DNA from: UBA9662 sp002729415
GTDB lineage: Bacteria; Poribacteria; WGA-4E; UBA9662
Assembly (NCBI GenBank): GCA_002729415.1
Contig: PBXZ01000144.1
Coordinates: 1-23,797, forward strand
Direction of reading: 5' to 3'
Length of the DNA: 23,797 nt
The notes under the pieces are model-generated. The model was given only the letters and a program-made list of their open reading frames with translations, did no database searches and was not told the DNA's origin. The position numbers were made by a program, and so were the translations under genes. Below, in pieces: positions 1 to 8,216 of this stretch (the stretch's first letter is position 1; each line of letters begins with the position of its first letter).

Positions 1-76
1 GGCCTTACAAATTGATCCAAACAATCAGTTGTATTTAGAAGGGTTACAAGAAATAAGAAGAATCCTAGCACAGTAA
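1..76 (+). CDS. C-terminal end of an unidentified protein, possibly TPR-like (partial)
   Basis: Reading from base 2, 24 sense codons run to a TAA at 74-76. The peptide begins ALQIDPNNQLYLEGLQEI and ends RRILAQ. An 'AL..DPNN..Y' helix boundary is common in tetratricopeptide repeats, so a TPR protein is a reasonable guess, but one partial repeat is not enough to be sure. The gene enters from outside the window and is transcribed toward the PHP gene; the two stops are only about 15 bp apart. No terminator hairpin is visible in that gap. Confidence 0.5.
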   Translation, partial: ALQIDPNNQLYLEGLQEIRRILAQ

Positions 77-91
77 GAATATTCAAAAGTA

Positions 92-982
92 CTAAAAGTA
101 GAATGGATTAGACCACGCCTTTTTACCTAGATCGTCTGTTATTTCCACGCGTACGTAACTGGTACCACTTGGGACATCGTATTCCGCCTGAGTTATGTAT
201 TCGCCTTCGGGGACAACAACACACTTTCCTCGGCTTTGTTGGCCTTTAAAAACAACAGATTGCACAGGGGAACACTCTACGGCGATGGTCTTTTTCGAAT
301 TTCCATCTCCTTCGATCAGATCCAAGTCAACAATTTCGGGTCCCATTGTGGAATAAAAAGATCCAGTACGAAAAGCATCCATGACGGCATCGGTGTTGAG
401 TTCCCTAGCTTTTAGCATCACCCATGCGTGAAAACAGTCGTGTTCAGTGCCATGGGCATCATCTGCTGCGATACCGTGTACTGGGCCAATTCTGTCGAGC
501 ATATTGTCCCAAGCTTCTTCAGAAAAACCTTTTCCAATTCCCATACAGGTATCATTATATACTTCAACGGCGAAATAATTAGTTAATGGTTGATAATCCA
601 AGAGCGTATGTCCACACCAATATGGGTGACAAAGTACCGCTTCACCTCCCTGTTGTTTAATCTCTTCTAAAACCTCATTTGGGTGGAGTTTTGCGCAATC
701 AATTTTTTGGTGGATATTAATAGCCACAATATGATAAGTGCCGCCGCCATAAGGGTTTTCGGGGTGCACCTCACTTCCGGATATGGCTAAAAAGTCTTCG
801 GTGCTATAGGCAGAAACCTCACTAACTGTCCGATGATCGGTAATTACCAGAAAATCATAGCCCGCCTGCCGGTAGGCGGCGAAACGATCAGCAATCGGCA
901 ACCTTCCATCCGATTCTGTGCTGTGACTATGGGTATTACCGCGATACCATTGGCCTGATATTTTAAAAGGATTGATAGACAT
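92..982 (-). CDS. PHP-domain metal-dependent hydrolase (CehA/McbA-like)
   Basis: Predicted metal-dependent phosphoesterase or hydrolase of the PHP superfamily. It shows the PHP motifs in order, numbered from the Met at 982: N-T-H-S-H (H18, H20) followed by S-D-G (D25), V-I-T-D-H (D49, H50), a Glu after a glycine strand (E71), C-H-P (H119), E140, and D-D-A-H (D174, D175, H177). These are the residues that normally hold two or three divalent metals. The last 70 or so residues look like an added beta domain. I chose the start at 982 because a GGA lies eight bases upstream; the Met at 991 overlaps that GGA and would have no ribosome site. There is no signal peptide. The gene stands alone on the minus strand, divergent from the Gfo/Idh gene at 1287. 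PHP proteins of this type often sit in carbohydrate catabolic regions. Substrate unknown. Confidence 0.85.
   Translation of the reverse strand: MSINPFKISGQWYRGNTHSHSTESDGRLPIADRFAAYRQAGYDFLVITDHRTVSEVSAYSTEDFLAISGSEVHPENPYGGGTYHIVAINIHQKIDCAKLHPNEVLEEIKQQGGEAVLCHPYWCGHTLLDYQPLTNYFAVEVYNDTCMGIGKGFSEEAWDNMLDRIGPVHGIAADDAHGTEHDCFHAWVMLKARELNTDAVMDAFRTGSFYSTMGPEIVDLDLIEGDGNSKKTIAVECSPVQSVVFKGQQSRGKCVVVPEGEYITQAEYDVPSGTSYVRVEITDDLGKKAWSNPFYF
862..879. repeat. GC-rich imperfect palindrome inside the PHP gene
   Basis: CCGCCT and AGGCGG flank a central G-CCGG-T, so all 18 bases form a zero-loop palindrome broken only by one G-T pair on each strand reading. It is much more GC-rich than its surroundings and lies in the early coding part of the PHP gene. 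Related CCTGCCGGCAGG-like units occur as dispersed small repeats in some bacteria, which is a possible explanation. No second copy was seen in this window. Confidence 0.4.
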
Positions 983-1135
983 TTGACACATCCAATAATC
1001 TTAGTTTGCGAAGATTATCCTAACATGGATATCAGTGTTTTACAATTCAGTATAATTTGCCTCCAAAAATGGTAGTGTATTAAATTTAGATCTGTCTGTA
1101 AAAATAATTGGGATTAAAGGAAAAGGCCTAGTTTG

Positions 1136-1144
1136 TGATATAAT
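1136..1144 (+). promoter_or_regulatory. Extended -10 promoter candidate (TGATATAAT)
   Basis: A perfect TATAAT is preceded by TG with one spacer base, the extended -10 arrangement that can work without a good -35; none is present at 17 bp. Transcription from here would start near 1151 and give the downstream Gfo/Idh gene a leader of about 135 nt that contains the inverted repeat at 1178-1214. Similar TGN-type elements precede two other genes in this window. Confidence 0.45.
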
Positions 1145-1177
1145 GTGGTGAATCGTGATAGAGTCAAATTGTCGAAA

Positions 1178-1214
1178 ATTGCTTTGATAACTATCAAGAT
1201 GCTATCAAAGCAAT
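1178..1214. repeat. 12-bp perfect inverted repeat in the Gfo/Idh leader
   Basis: Arms ATTGCTTTGATA (1178-1189) and TATCAAAGCAAT (1203-1214) are exact reverse complements around a 13-nt loop. Inside, CTATCAA occurs twice as a direct repeat (1191 and 1202), 11 bp apart, about one helical turn. This suits a dimeric regulator operator or an mRNA hairpin in the 5' leader. It is not a typical terminator, because no T run follows the stem. Confidence 0.7.
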
Positions 1215-1286
1215 AATCTAATTGAAAAAGATTATTTCTTGACGATACTCGATATAAAAATTGAAAAGATGACTTAAGGATTTAAG

Positions 1287-2306
1287 ATGTCAGAAAGATT
1301 AAAAATTGCTGCTGTTGGATGTGGAGGTATTGGTCTCCGGCATCAGCAAGGTTATATGCAATGTCCAGAAGCAGATCTGGTGGCTGTCTGCGATCTAGAT
1401 GGCGCCAAAGCCAAGGCTCGCGCTCAGGAACTTGGGATTTCCAACTGGTATTCGTCAATTGCAGAGATGTTGGATAACGAAGAATGTCAGGCTGTGGATG
1501 TTGTCACACCGGATCATTTGCACTTTGAACCTGTGATGGAATGCTTGGAGGCGGGTAAGCATGTCCAATGTGAAAAACCGCTTTCCCTGTCAATTGACGA
1601 GGCTGAAGCCATGGTAGCCAAAGCTGAAGAAATGGGGGTTGAGTTGGCTATCGATTATAATCGTCGTTTTGCTCCCGGTTATGTCAAAGCACGGGAGTGG
1701 TTCGATGCAGGAGAGTGTGGCAATTTGGCTTATATTGATATGAAACTGTCACAAGGTGGCCCAGCTTCCTCTTGGAAGGGCGAATATTACCTTCTGTATG
1801 AATTGGAGACCCATGCTATTGATCTCCTACGTTGGTTTGGAGGTGAAATTGTTGCTGTCAGTGTGCAAATGGCAAGACCTCGTTATGATAGTGTCAANGC
1901 CGAGGATACTCCTTGCTGGACCAGNATGGCAATATCACTTCGATATGCCGATCAGGCTGTGGCCTCACTATTGGCAAGTTGGGACAGTGATTTCATTAAC
2001 CCTATTGAGCGGGTAGAAATATGTGGAGATGGCGGTGANATAGTAGTGGATAACGTAATTAGCCGGGCGACCCTNATGAGGCGTGANNATCAGGTTGTGG
2101 AAGAATANCGACCTTCCATTTTCCGTATGGAACAATTNGCTTTTGANGGNACNTTTGCNCCTCGAATGGCTGCNTTTGTCANGGATCTATTAGCTGGNAG
2201 NTCNCCCAAACCAGATGNANGGGATGGTCTTCANGCTTTACGAATTGTAGATGCTATTGTCCGATCATGGGANGAGAAACGAGAAGTAGAGGTTCGATTG
2301 GACTAA
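1287..2306 (+). CDS. Gfo/Idh/MocA family NAD(P)-dependent oxidoreductase
   Basis: Predicted sugar or inositol-type dehydrogenase of 339 residues. It has an N-terminal Rossmann fold with GCGGIG at 11-16, an acidic V-C-D-L-D strand end near 36-38, the family signature E-K-P at 96-98 (its Lys is normally catalytic), and an E-T-H-x-x-D segment (H176, D179) in the second alpha/beta domain. AAGGA at 1276-1280 sits six bases before the ATG and fixes the start. The C-terminal third holds 21 Ns, 17 of them at codon position three, so the frame is still readable. No signal peptide, so it is cytoplasmic. It is divergent from the PHP gene and separated by about 210 bp from the Yej operon, so it is probably transcribed alone. 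Substrate cannot be told from sequence. Confidence 0.9.
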   Translation: MSERLKIAAVGCGGIGLRHQQGYMQCPEADLVAVCDLDGAKAKARAQELGISNWYSSIAEMLDNEECQAVDVVTPDHLHFEPVMECLEAGKHVQCEKPLSLSIDEAEAMVAKAEEMGVELAIDYNRRFAPGYVKAREWFDAGECGNLAYIDMKLSQGGPASSWKGEYYLLYELETHAIDLLRWFGGEIVAVSVQMARPRYDSVXAEDTPCWTXMAISLRYADQAVASLLASWDSDFINPIERVEICGDGGXIVVDNVISRATXMRRXXQVVEEXRPSIFRMEQXAFXXXFXPRMAXFVXDLLAXXXPKPDXXDGLXALRIVDAIVRSWXEKREVEVRLD

Positions 2307-2519
2307 TCAGTTTCTGACAGCTCTAGACCGAAATTTCTGAGAAAGAATCTGGGACTGACCGTAGGAATGTNCACAGTTCATGGCCTCACAATCCTGTGGT
2401 TTTTAACTACGAGNATCTGTCTCTTTTCTGACAGGCTACATACTCCTTATCATCTTGTCTCAGTTTTACAACCTAAGTTTTTGTCTGAATAAGAATATCT
2501 ATCCTACTTGAACATAATT

Positions 2520-3638
2520 ATGCTCGCCTACATACTGCGTCGATTAATTCTTATCATCCCAACTTTACTGGGCATCATGACAATCAATTTTTTTGTTATT
2601 CAAATTGTGCCTGGAGGACCAGTAGAGCAGATGATCGCCCAATTGTCTGGAGATGCGGTGGAAGCGACGGCACGTTTCGCCAGTTCGGGAACTGGCGAAA
2701 CAATGGGGGAAAATCGGAACCGGCAATCGTTTGATGCCTCCTCCAATTTGAGCAGTAAATATCGCGGTGCAAGAGGTTTATCCCCCGATCTGATTGTTGA
2801 GATAGAGGAAATGTACGGTATGGATAAACCGATCCATGTTCGTTTTTTCAAGATGATNATTGATTATGCGACTTTTGATTTTGGAGACAGCTTCTTTCAA
2901 GATCGCCGTGTGATGGATATTGTGATTGATAAAATGCCAGTTTCTATCTCGCTTGGTCTGTGGACGACGTTGCTCGTGTATACAATATCTATCCCGTTGG
3001 GAATTGCCAAGGCTGTTGGCGATGGGGGGCGTTTTGATGTTGTCAGTAGCAGTATCATTACAATTGGGTACGCAATTCCCAGTTTCCTATTTGCTCTTTT
3101 GTTGATCATAGTTTTTGCTGGAGGAAGGTATTTTACTTGGTTTCCAATTCGCGGATTGGTGTCTGAAAACTGGAACCAGTTTGGCTTATTCCATAAAATT
3201 TTTGATTATTTATGGCATATGACATTGCCTGTTGTNGCCATGGTTATTAGTGGATTTGCGACCTTGACCTATCTAACAAAAAATTCATTCATCGACCAAA
3301 TAGGAATGCAATATGTGATAACAGCCAAAGCCAAAGGTTTGAGCGAAAGGCGCGTACTGTATGGCCATGTTTTTCGTAACGCTATGCTAATTGTCATTGC
3401 CGGATTTCCAAGCGCTTTCATCAGCATTCTGTTTACCGGCTCGCTTTTTATCGAAGTGCTTTTCTCTCTTGATGGATTAGGATTATTAGGGTACGAAGCC
3501 GCTATCAATCGAGATTACCCGATTATGTTTGCCTCTCTGTACTTTTTTTCTCTGCTTGGACTGATTATGGGAATTATTGGAGACATGACTTACGCTCTGG
3601 TCGATCCCAGAATTGATTTTGAAACCAGGGAAGTCTGA
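2520..3638 (+). CDS. yejB: Oligopeptide ABC transporter permease YejB
   Basis: Inner-membrane permease of a Yej-type peptide importer. The N-terminus MLAYILRRLILIIPTLLGI is the usual first transmembrane helix of the YejB/OppB group, followed by N-F-F and the P-G-G-P-V-E-Q motif, a variable soluble loop (about residues 45-85), G-M-D-K-P, and a G-L-S-type EAA loop (A-K-A-K-G-L-S) that contacts the ATPase. The C-terminus V-D-P-R-I-D-F-E is a YejB hallmark. With the ATG at 2520 it is 372 residues, close to the 364 of E. coli YejB. An in-frame TTG at 2508 is possible but has no support; no strong ribosome site is visible for either. First gene of yejBEFA; it ends 4 bp before yejE. A 12-bp stem-loop lies in the variable loop region (2674-2701). 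Confidence 0.92.
   Translation: MLAYILRRLILIIPTLLGIMTINFFVIQIVPGGPVEQMIAQLSGDAVEATARFASSGTGETMGENRNRQSFDASSNLSSKYRGARGLSPDLIVEIEEMYGMDKPIHVRFFKMXIDYATFDFGDSFFQDRRVMDIVIDKMPVSISLGLWTTLLVYTISIPLGIAKAVGDGGRFDVVSSSIITIGYAIPSFLFALLLIIVFAGGRYFTWFPIRGLVSENWNQFGLFHKIFDYLWHMTLPVXAMVISGFATLTYLTKNSFIDQIGMQYVITAKAKGLSERRVLYGHVFRNAMLIVIAGFPSAFISILFTGSLFIEVLFSLDGLGLLGYEAAINRDYPIMFASLYFFSLLGLIMGIIGDMTYALVDPRIDFETREV
2674..2701. repeat. Perfect 12-bp stem-loop inside yejB
   Basis: Arms GTTTCGCCAGTT (2674-2685) and AACTGGCGAAAC (2690-2701) are exact reverse complements with loop CGGG. It lies in the part of yejB that codes for the poorly conserved soluble loop, at about residues 52-61. No T run follows, so it is not an obvious terminator. 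Confidence 0.85.
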
Positions 3639-3642
3639 AATA

Positions 3643-4668
3643 ATGTCACCTCTTAATCGTCGGAGAATTGCTAATTTTAAGGCCAATAGGCGAGGTTATT
3701 ATTCGTTATACATTTTTTTAATTCTTTTTAGTCTCAGCATATTTAGCGAGTTCTTAGCCAATGATAAGCCAATACTAATCTACTTCGATGGGAGCTTTTT
3801 GTTTCCAGTTGTAAAATCTTATCCGGAAACTCGTTTCGGAGGTGAATTTCCTACAGAAGCTGATTACGGTGACCCTTTCGTTGTCGAGTTAATTGAAGAG
3901 AAAGGATGGGCTATCTGGCCATTGATTCCGTATTCATACGACACGGTGGTCTTTGGGCGTCCTGCTCCTGCATCACCATCAGAAGAAAATTGGTTAGGAA
4001 CGGACGATCAAAGCCGAGATGTTTTAGCCAGATTGATCTATGGCTTTCGCGTCTCGCTCTTGTTTGGACTTACCCTAACACTATTTTCAAGTATCATCGG
4101 CGTTTCTGCCGGAGCTGTTCAAGGTTTCTTCGGTGGCTGGATTGACCTTTTGTTTCAGCGCTTTATGGAAATATGGCAGTCGATGCCGAGATTATATCTG
4201 CTGATTATTTTAGCCAGCGTCGTACANCCCAGTTTTTGGTGGTTGCTTAGTATCTTATTGTTATTCAACTGGATGGGGTATGTTGGTGTGGTACGAGCAG
4301 AATTTCTGCGTGCCAGAAACTTCGATTTTGTCCGTGCGGCCAGAGGACTTGGCGTTTCAAACGTAGTCATTATGTATAAGCATGTNCTGCCAAATGCCAT
4401 GGTTGCAACCATNACTTTTTTACCTTTTAACCTCGGTGGTGCAGTTACTCTNTTNACAGGNCTTGATTTTCTNGGNTTTGGGTTACCACCTGGNTCTGCT
4501 TCNCTNGGTGAAATGGTTACNCANGGAAGAAANAACCTCCATGCTCCATGGCTAGGTTTNACCAGTTTCNTAACATTAGCTATCATGCTGATCTTGCTGA
4601 TATTCATCGGTGAAGCGGTACGTGANGCCTTTGATCCACGCAAAACATTAGCCACCTCCAAGGAATAG
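3643..4668 (+). CDS. yejE: Oligopeptide ABC transporter permease YejE
   Basis: Second membrane subunit of the Yej importer. It begins M-S-P-L-N-R-R-R and contains the YejE-type periplasmic segment after helix 1 (A-N-D-K-P-I-L, then Y-F-D-G-S and A-D-Y-G-D-P), then N-W-L-G-T-D, a G-x-R-V-S-L-L-F-G helix, an EAA loop (A-A-R-G-L-G-V-S) and the ending I-G-E-A-V-R-x-A-F-D-P. From the ATG at 3643 it is 341 residues, the same length as E. coli YejE. AGGGAA at 3627-3632 lies ten bases upstream; the in-frame ATG at 3613 overlaps yejB and is less likely. The last 450 bp carry 17 Ns, 16 of them at codon position three. Four bases separate it from yejB and three from yejF, so the three are surely co-transcribed. 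Confidence 0.93.
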   Translation: MSPLNRRRIANFKANRRGYYSLYIFLILFSLSIFSEFLANDKPILIYFDGSFLFPVVKSYPETRFGGEFPTEADYGDPFVVELIEEKGWAIWPLIPYSYDTVVFGRPAPASPSEENWLGTDDQSRDVLARLIYGFRVSLLFGLTLTLFSSIIGVSAGAVQGFFGGWIDLLFQRFMEIWQSMPRLYLLIILASVVXPSFWWLLSILLLFNWMGYVGVVRAEFLRARNFDFVRAARGLGVSNVVIMYKHXLPNAMVATXTFLPFNLGGAVTXXTXLDFXXFGLPPXSAXXGEMVXXGRXNLHAPWLGXTSFXTLAIMLILLIFIGEAVRXAFDPRKTLATSKE

Positions 4669-4671
4669 TTT

Positions 4672-6306
4672 GTGTCTGTGGAAATAGCCTCTCCATTGCT
4701 GAAAATTGAAAATTTATCAGTTGATTTTCGCACTGAGGCGGGGATAGTTCATGCCGCACAAAATGTTTCGTTTACTGTCGATCAAGGTGAAACTGTAGCA
4801 CTTGTAGGGGAATCTGGATCCGGGAAATCCGTGACCGCCCTGAGTATTCTGCAGTTGTTGCCGTATCCTGCCGCTTCCCATCCCAGCGGCAGTATTCTTC
4901 TGCAAGACCAGGAACTGGTTGGTGGATCTCTCTCGGTACTAAGGTCTGTTCGTGGAAACCGGGTCTCCATGATCTTTCAAGAACCCATGACTTCTTTAAA
5001 TCCCCTGCACTCAATTGGAAAACAAGTAAGTGAAACATTGTTAATTCACAAAGGTCTCTCTAAAGAATCTTCACGCCAACGTACCATCGAGTTGCTTCAT
5101 CTTGTTGGGATGGAACAAATGAGCCAAAGACTTAACGCTTTTCCGCATGAGTTATCCGGCGGGCAGAGGCAGCGCGTGATGATAGCCATGGCCCTAGCCA
5201 ATGAGCCTGATCTGCTCATTGCCGATGAGCCGACGACCGCGCTAGATGTTACAATTCAGGCACAAATCCTTAAGTTGCTAAAGGATTTGCAAGATCAATT
5301 CAAAATGGCAATGCTGTTTATTACTCATGATCTGGCAGTGGTTAAAAAAGTGGCCAATCGTGTGTGTGTAATGAATAATGGTCAGATTGTAGAGCAAGGG
5401 GCTGTTACACAGATATTTGATCAACCGTCTCATGAATATACCAAACATCTCCTGCAATCTGAACCCAAAAGAGCTGAATGGTCTCACCCAACTTTGGAAC
5501 CTTTGATTCATGCTGACAATCTTCGTGTCTGGTATCCGATTAAAAAAGGGGTTTTTCGTCGCAGTCATGACTATGTAAAAGCTGTCGATGGTGTTACAAT
5601 AACTGTCAGTAAAGGGCAAACGCTGGGTGTTGTTGGGGAATCTGGTTCGGGTAAGACCACACTTGGATTGTCCTTGCTGAGACTGATATCATCCGAAGGT
5701 GAGATTCAGTTTAAAGACCAGGTAATTCAAGGGCTTAAGTTTCGCGATCTTCGGCCATTGCGACGTGAAATGCAGATAATCTTTCAAGATCCTTTTGGTA
5801 GTCTCAATCCCCGGATGTCAGTTGGACAAATTGTCGAAGAGGGAATGAAAGTGCACGATATTGCCGAAAATAGAGAGGAACGTGAAAGGATGATCATTCG
5901 TGTATTGGAGGATGTGGGTCTAGATCCCGAAATTAAAGACCGGTATCCACACGAATTTTCTGGTGGGCAAAGGCAACGGGTTGCTATTGCNCGAGCCATT
6001 GTGCTGAAGCCGAGATTGATTGTACTTGATGAACCCACCTCTTCACTGGATGTGAGTGTACAATCGCAAATTATCAATCTGTTGCAACGACTCCAACGGG
6101 AACACGATCTATCTTACATTTTTATTAGCCATGATCTAAAGGTTGTTCGCGCTATGGCGGATCAAGTAATCGTTATGAGGAATGGAAAAGTGGTTGAGGA
6201 AGGTACGGTTGAATCAATCTTTGAAGACCCTCAAGATGATTATACAAGGTCGCTCATTACTGCAGCCTTTGATCTGGAAACCGTATCAGAGGCACAAAAC
6301 ACATAG
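4672..6306 (+). CDS. yejF: Oligopeptide ABC transporter ATP-binding protein YejF (two ATPase domains)
   Basis: Cytoplasmic energy subunit with two fused ABC ATPase domains. Domain 1: Walker A GESGSGKS 46-53, signature LSGGQRQR 161-168, Walker B LLIADEP 181-187, switch His 219. Domain 2: Walker A GESGSGKT 322-329, signature FSGGQRQR 429-436, Walker B LIVLDEP 449-455, switch His 487. Both sites look complete, so both should bind and hydrolyse ATP. The tandem layout matches YejF (544 residues here, about 530 in E. coli) rather than separate OppD and OppF. The start is a GTG: AAGGA at 4660-4664 is seven bases upstream and no ATG fits. Only one N falls in the gene, in contrast with its neighbours. 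It is followed 40 bp later by yejA. Confidence 0.95.
   Translation: MSVEIASPLLKIENLSVDFRTEAGIVHAAQNVSFTVDQGETVALVGESGSGKSVTALSILQLLPYPAASHPSGSILLQDQELVGGSLSVLRSVRGNRVSMIFQEPMTSLNPLHSIGKQVSETLLIHKGLSKESSRQRTIELLHLVGMEQMSQRLNAFPHELSGGQRQRVMIAMALANEPDLLIADEPTTALDVTIQAQILKLLKDLQDQFKMAMLFITHDLAVVKKVANRVCVMNNGQIVEQGAVTQIFDQPSHEYTKHLLQSEPKRAEWSHPTLEPLIHADNLRVWYPIKKGVFRRSHDYVKAVDGVTITVSKGQTLGVVGESGSGKTTLGLSLLRLISSEGEIQFKDQVIQGLKFRDLRPLRREMQIIFQDPFGSLNPRMSVGQIVEEGMKVHDIAENREERERMIIRVLEDVGLDPEIKDRYPHEFSGGQRQRVAIXRAIVLKPRLIVLDEPTSSLDVSVQSQIINLLQRLQREHDLSYIFISHDLKVVRAMADQVIVMRNGKVVEEGTVESIFEDPQDDYTRSLITAAFDLETVSEAQNT
4868..4892. repeat. 8-bp GC-rich stem-loop inside yejF
   Basis: CTGCCGCT (4868-4875) and AGCGGCAG (4885-4892) are exact reverse complements around a 9-nt loop. 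It encodes the stretch after Walker A of domain 1. It is short enough to be chance; listed because it is the third perfect stem in the yej operon region. Confidence 0.35.
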
Positions 6307-6346
6307 AATTCAAATATAGTCAAGTTACTCATTTATGGGAGCTCAA

Positions 6347-8179
6347 ATGAAAAAAACTTTTTTTGTCCTTGTCATGTTTCTATCTTCTCTCATCCATTAT
6401 CAGGTGTCCAGCCAAGAGCCATACCGAGCTCATGGACTTGCTATGCATGGGGATCCTAAGTATAGCTCGGATTTCCCACATTTTGATTATGTGAATCCTA
6501 CTGCGCCTAAGGGCGGTAAAATTGTCGAAGGTGCATTTGGCAGTTACGACAATCTGAATCCTTTTATTTTAAAAGGTAGATCGGCTGCAGGTCTTGGAAA
6601 TCTCTTCGAGACCTTAATGACCAATTCATATGACGAGGCTTTCACCGAATATTGTTTGTTAGCTGAAANNGTTGNATGGCCAGAAGATAGGNCCTGGGTA
6701 ACCTTCACNTTACGTGCCGAGGCNAAGTGGCATGACGNACAACCAGTGACTGTAGAAGACGTAATCTGGTCACTGNAAACGATCAANGCAAAGGGNCATC
6801 CCTTTTATCGTTCTTACTATGCTAACTTAGCTANTGCTGAGAAGGTNGNNGATCGAAAAGTTAAGTTTACTTTCAGTGGACCACCNAATCCNGAGNTACC
6901 CTTGATTACNGGNCAGATGCCGATACTACCTAAACATTATTGGCAGGAACGCGANTTTGAGTCAACTACGCTTGAANCACCAGTTGGTAGNGGTCCTTAT
7001 AAAATTAAAAGTTTGGATGCNGGTCGTTCNATNACNTATCAACGGGACCCAAACTATTGGGGAAATGANTTGCCTGTAAATGTTGGACGGCATAATTTTG
7101 ACATTATCCACTATGATTATTACAGGGATCGNAATATTGAAAGAGAAGCATTCAAAGCGGGTTCAATTGATTTCTTGTTTGAAAGAACAGCTAAAGAATG
7201 GGCTACTGGTTATAACATNCCAGCTGTTGAACAAGACNTCATTGTTAAGGAAAAAATAGAGCATGACAATCCGCAAGGAATGCAAGCNTTTGTCTTTAAT
7301 ACNAGACGNGAAATNTTCAAAGATCGAAAAGTTCGTCAAGCCCTCGGTTATGCTTTCGATTTTGAGTGGACAAATNAAAATCTTTTCTATAGNTCTTATA
7401 CGCGTNCCCTTAGCTACTTTTCTAATTCTGAGCTGGCTTCCAGTGGGTTGCCGAGTCAAGANGAATTGCGTGTTTTAGATCAGTATCGGGGACAGGTACC
7501 NGATCAGGTNTTTAGTCAGGTNTTTTCGNCGCCTCAGACGGATGGGTCCGGTAATATTCGGGGTAATATACGAACNGCACTNCNTCTCCTNANAGAGGCA
7601 AANTGGGAAGTTCAGGGTGNAAAANTNACTAATACANNAACAGGGGAAGTTATGANTTTTGAAGTTCTTCTTGTTTCGCCGGAATTCGAAAGAATAGTGT
7701 TGCCTTTTACAAAGAATTTGGAGAAACTGGGGATACAAGCAAACGTCAATACTGTAGATACNTCACANTACCANAACCGAACGGATAGTTANGATTTTGA
7801 CATGANGGTTGCCAATTGGGGNCAATCCCTCTCTCCAGGAAACGAGCANCGTGATTTCTGGAGTTCTAAAGCANCAGATGTCAATGGAACCAGNAACCTT
7901 GCGGGTATCAAAGATCCNGTAATTGATNAGTTNATTGATCTNATTATTTCNGCACCNGATCGCCAAAGTCTNATTATCCGTACCCAAGCGCTTGATCGAG
8001 TGTTATTNCATAGCCATTATGTGATNCCACANTGGCACATTACNGCTTATCGAATTCTGTATTGGGATAAGTTTCGTATGCCNGAGGTACGNCCGCAGTA
8101 TAGCCTTGGTATGGACACTTGGTGGATCGACCCGGAGTTGGCGGCTGGATTNGATGAAAGNAAACGCAATTTNAAATNA
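6347..8179 (+). CDS. yejA: Periplasmic oligopeptide-binding protein YejA (SBP family 5)
   Basis: Extracytoplasmic solute-binding protein of the Yej importer. The N-terminus MKKTFFVLVMFLSSLIHYQV is a Sec signal peptide (lysines, hydrophobic core, S-S before Q-E); there is no lipobox Cys, so it should be a soluble periplasmic protein. Mature start features are typical of YejA: H-G-L-A-M-H-G-D-P-K-Y, then H-F-D-Y-V-N-P-x-A-P-K-G-G and N-P-F. GGGAG at 6337-6341 is five bases before the ATG at 6347. I end the gene at the codon TNA (8177-8179): with N as A or G it is a stop and gives 610 residues, close to the 604 of E. coli YejA, while reading on yields no recognisable protein. The second half is rich in Ns, so internal residues are uncertain. 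YejA proteins bind oligopeptides and, in E. coli, microcin C. Confidence 0.88.
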
Positions 8180-8205
8180 GAAAAANNTATNANTNNATTA
8201 TACAC

Positions 8206-8214
8206 AGGGAGGGG
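8206..8214 (+). promoter_or_regulatory. Strong Shine-Dalgarno (AGGGAGGGG) for the HugZ-like gene
   Basis: A near-ideal purine-rich ribosome site ends two bases before the ATG at 8217, with its GGAGG core four bases upstream. It fixes the start of the HugZ-like gene and indicates that translation begins anew after yejA ends at 8179. Confidence 0.7.
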
Positions 8215-8216
8215 AN

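Larger units (their letters stand above)
992..1286. other. Divergent intergenic region between PHP and Gfo/Idh genes
   Basis: AT-rich, no convincing open frame. It must hold the promoters of both flanking genes. On the plus strand I see an extended -10 (1136-1144) followed by a 12-bp inverted repeat (1178-1214); both are listed separately. A TATAAT at 1051-1056 (plus) lacks a matching -35. No clear promoter for the minus-strand PHP gene could be assigned. Confidence 0.6.

Noticed and set aside
2372..2406. Terminator between the first Gfo/Idh gene and yejB (CACAG...CTGTG then a T run)
   Set aside because: Only five base pairs with a 17-nt loop; too weak to call, although the T run is suggestive.
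4155..4733. Long open frame on the minus strand opposite yejE and the yejF start
   Set aside because: It is antisense to well-recognised yej genes, has no family motif, and the third-position Ns follow the plus-strand frame.
8106..8216. N-terminal extension of the HugZ-like gene upstream of 8217
   Set aside because: It reads through the end of yejA in another frame and gives no HugZ-like sequence; the strong ribosome site supports 8217.
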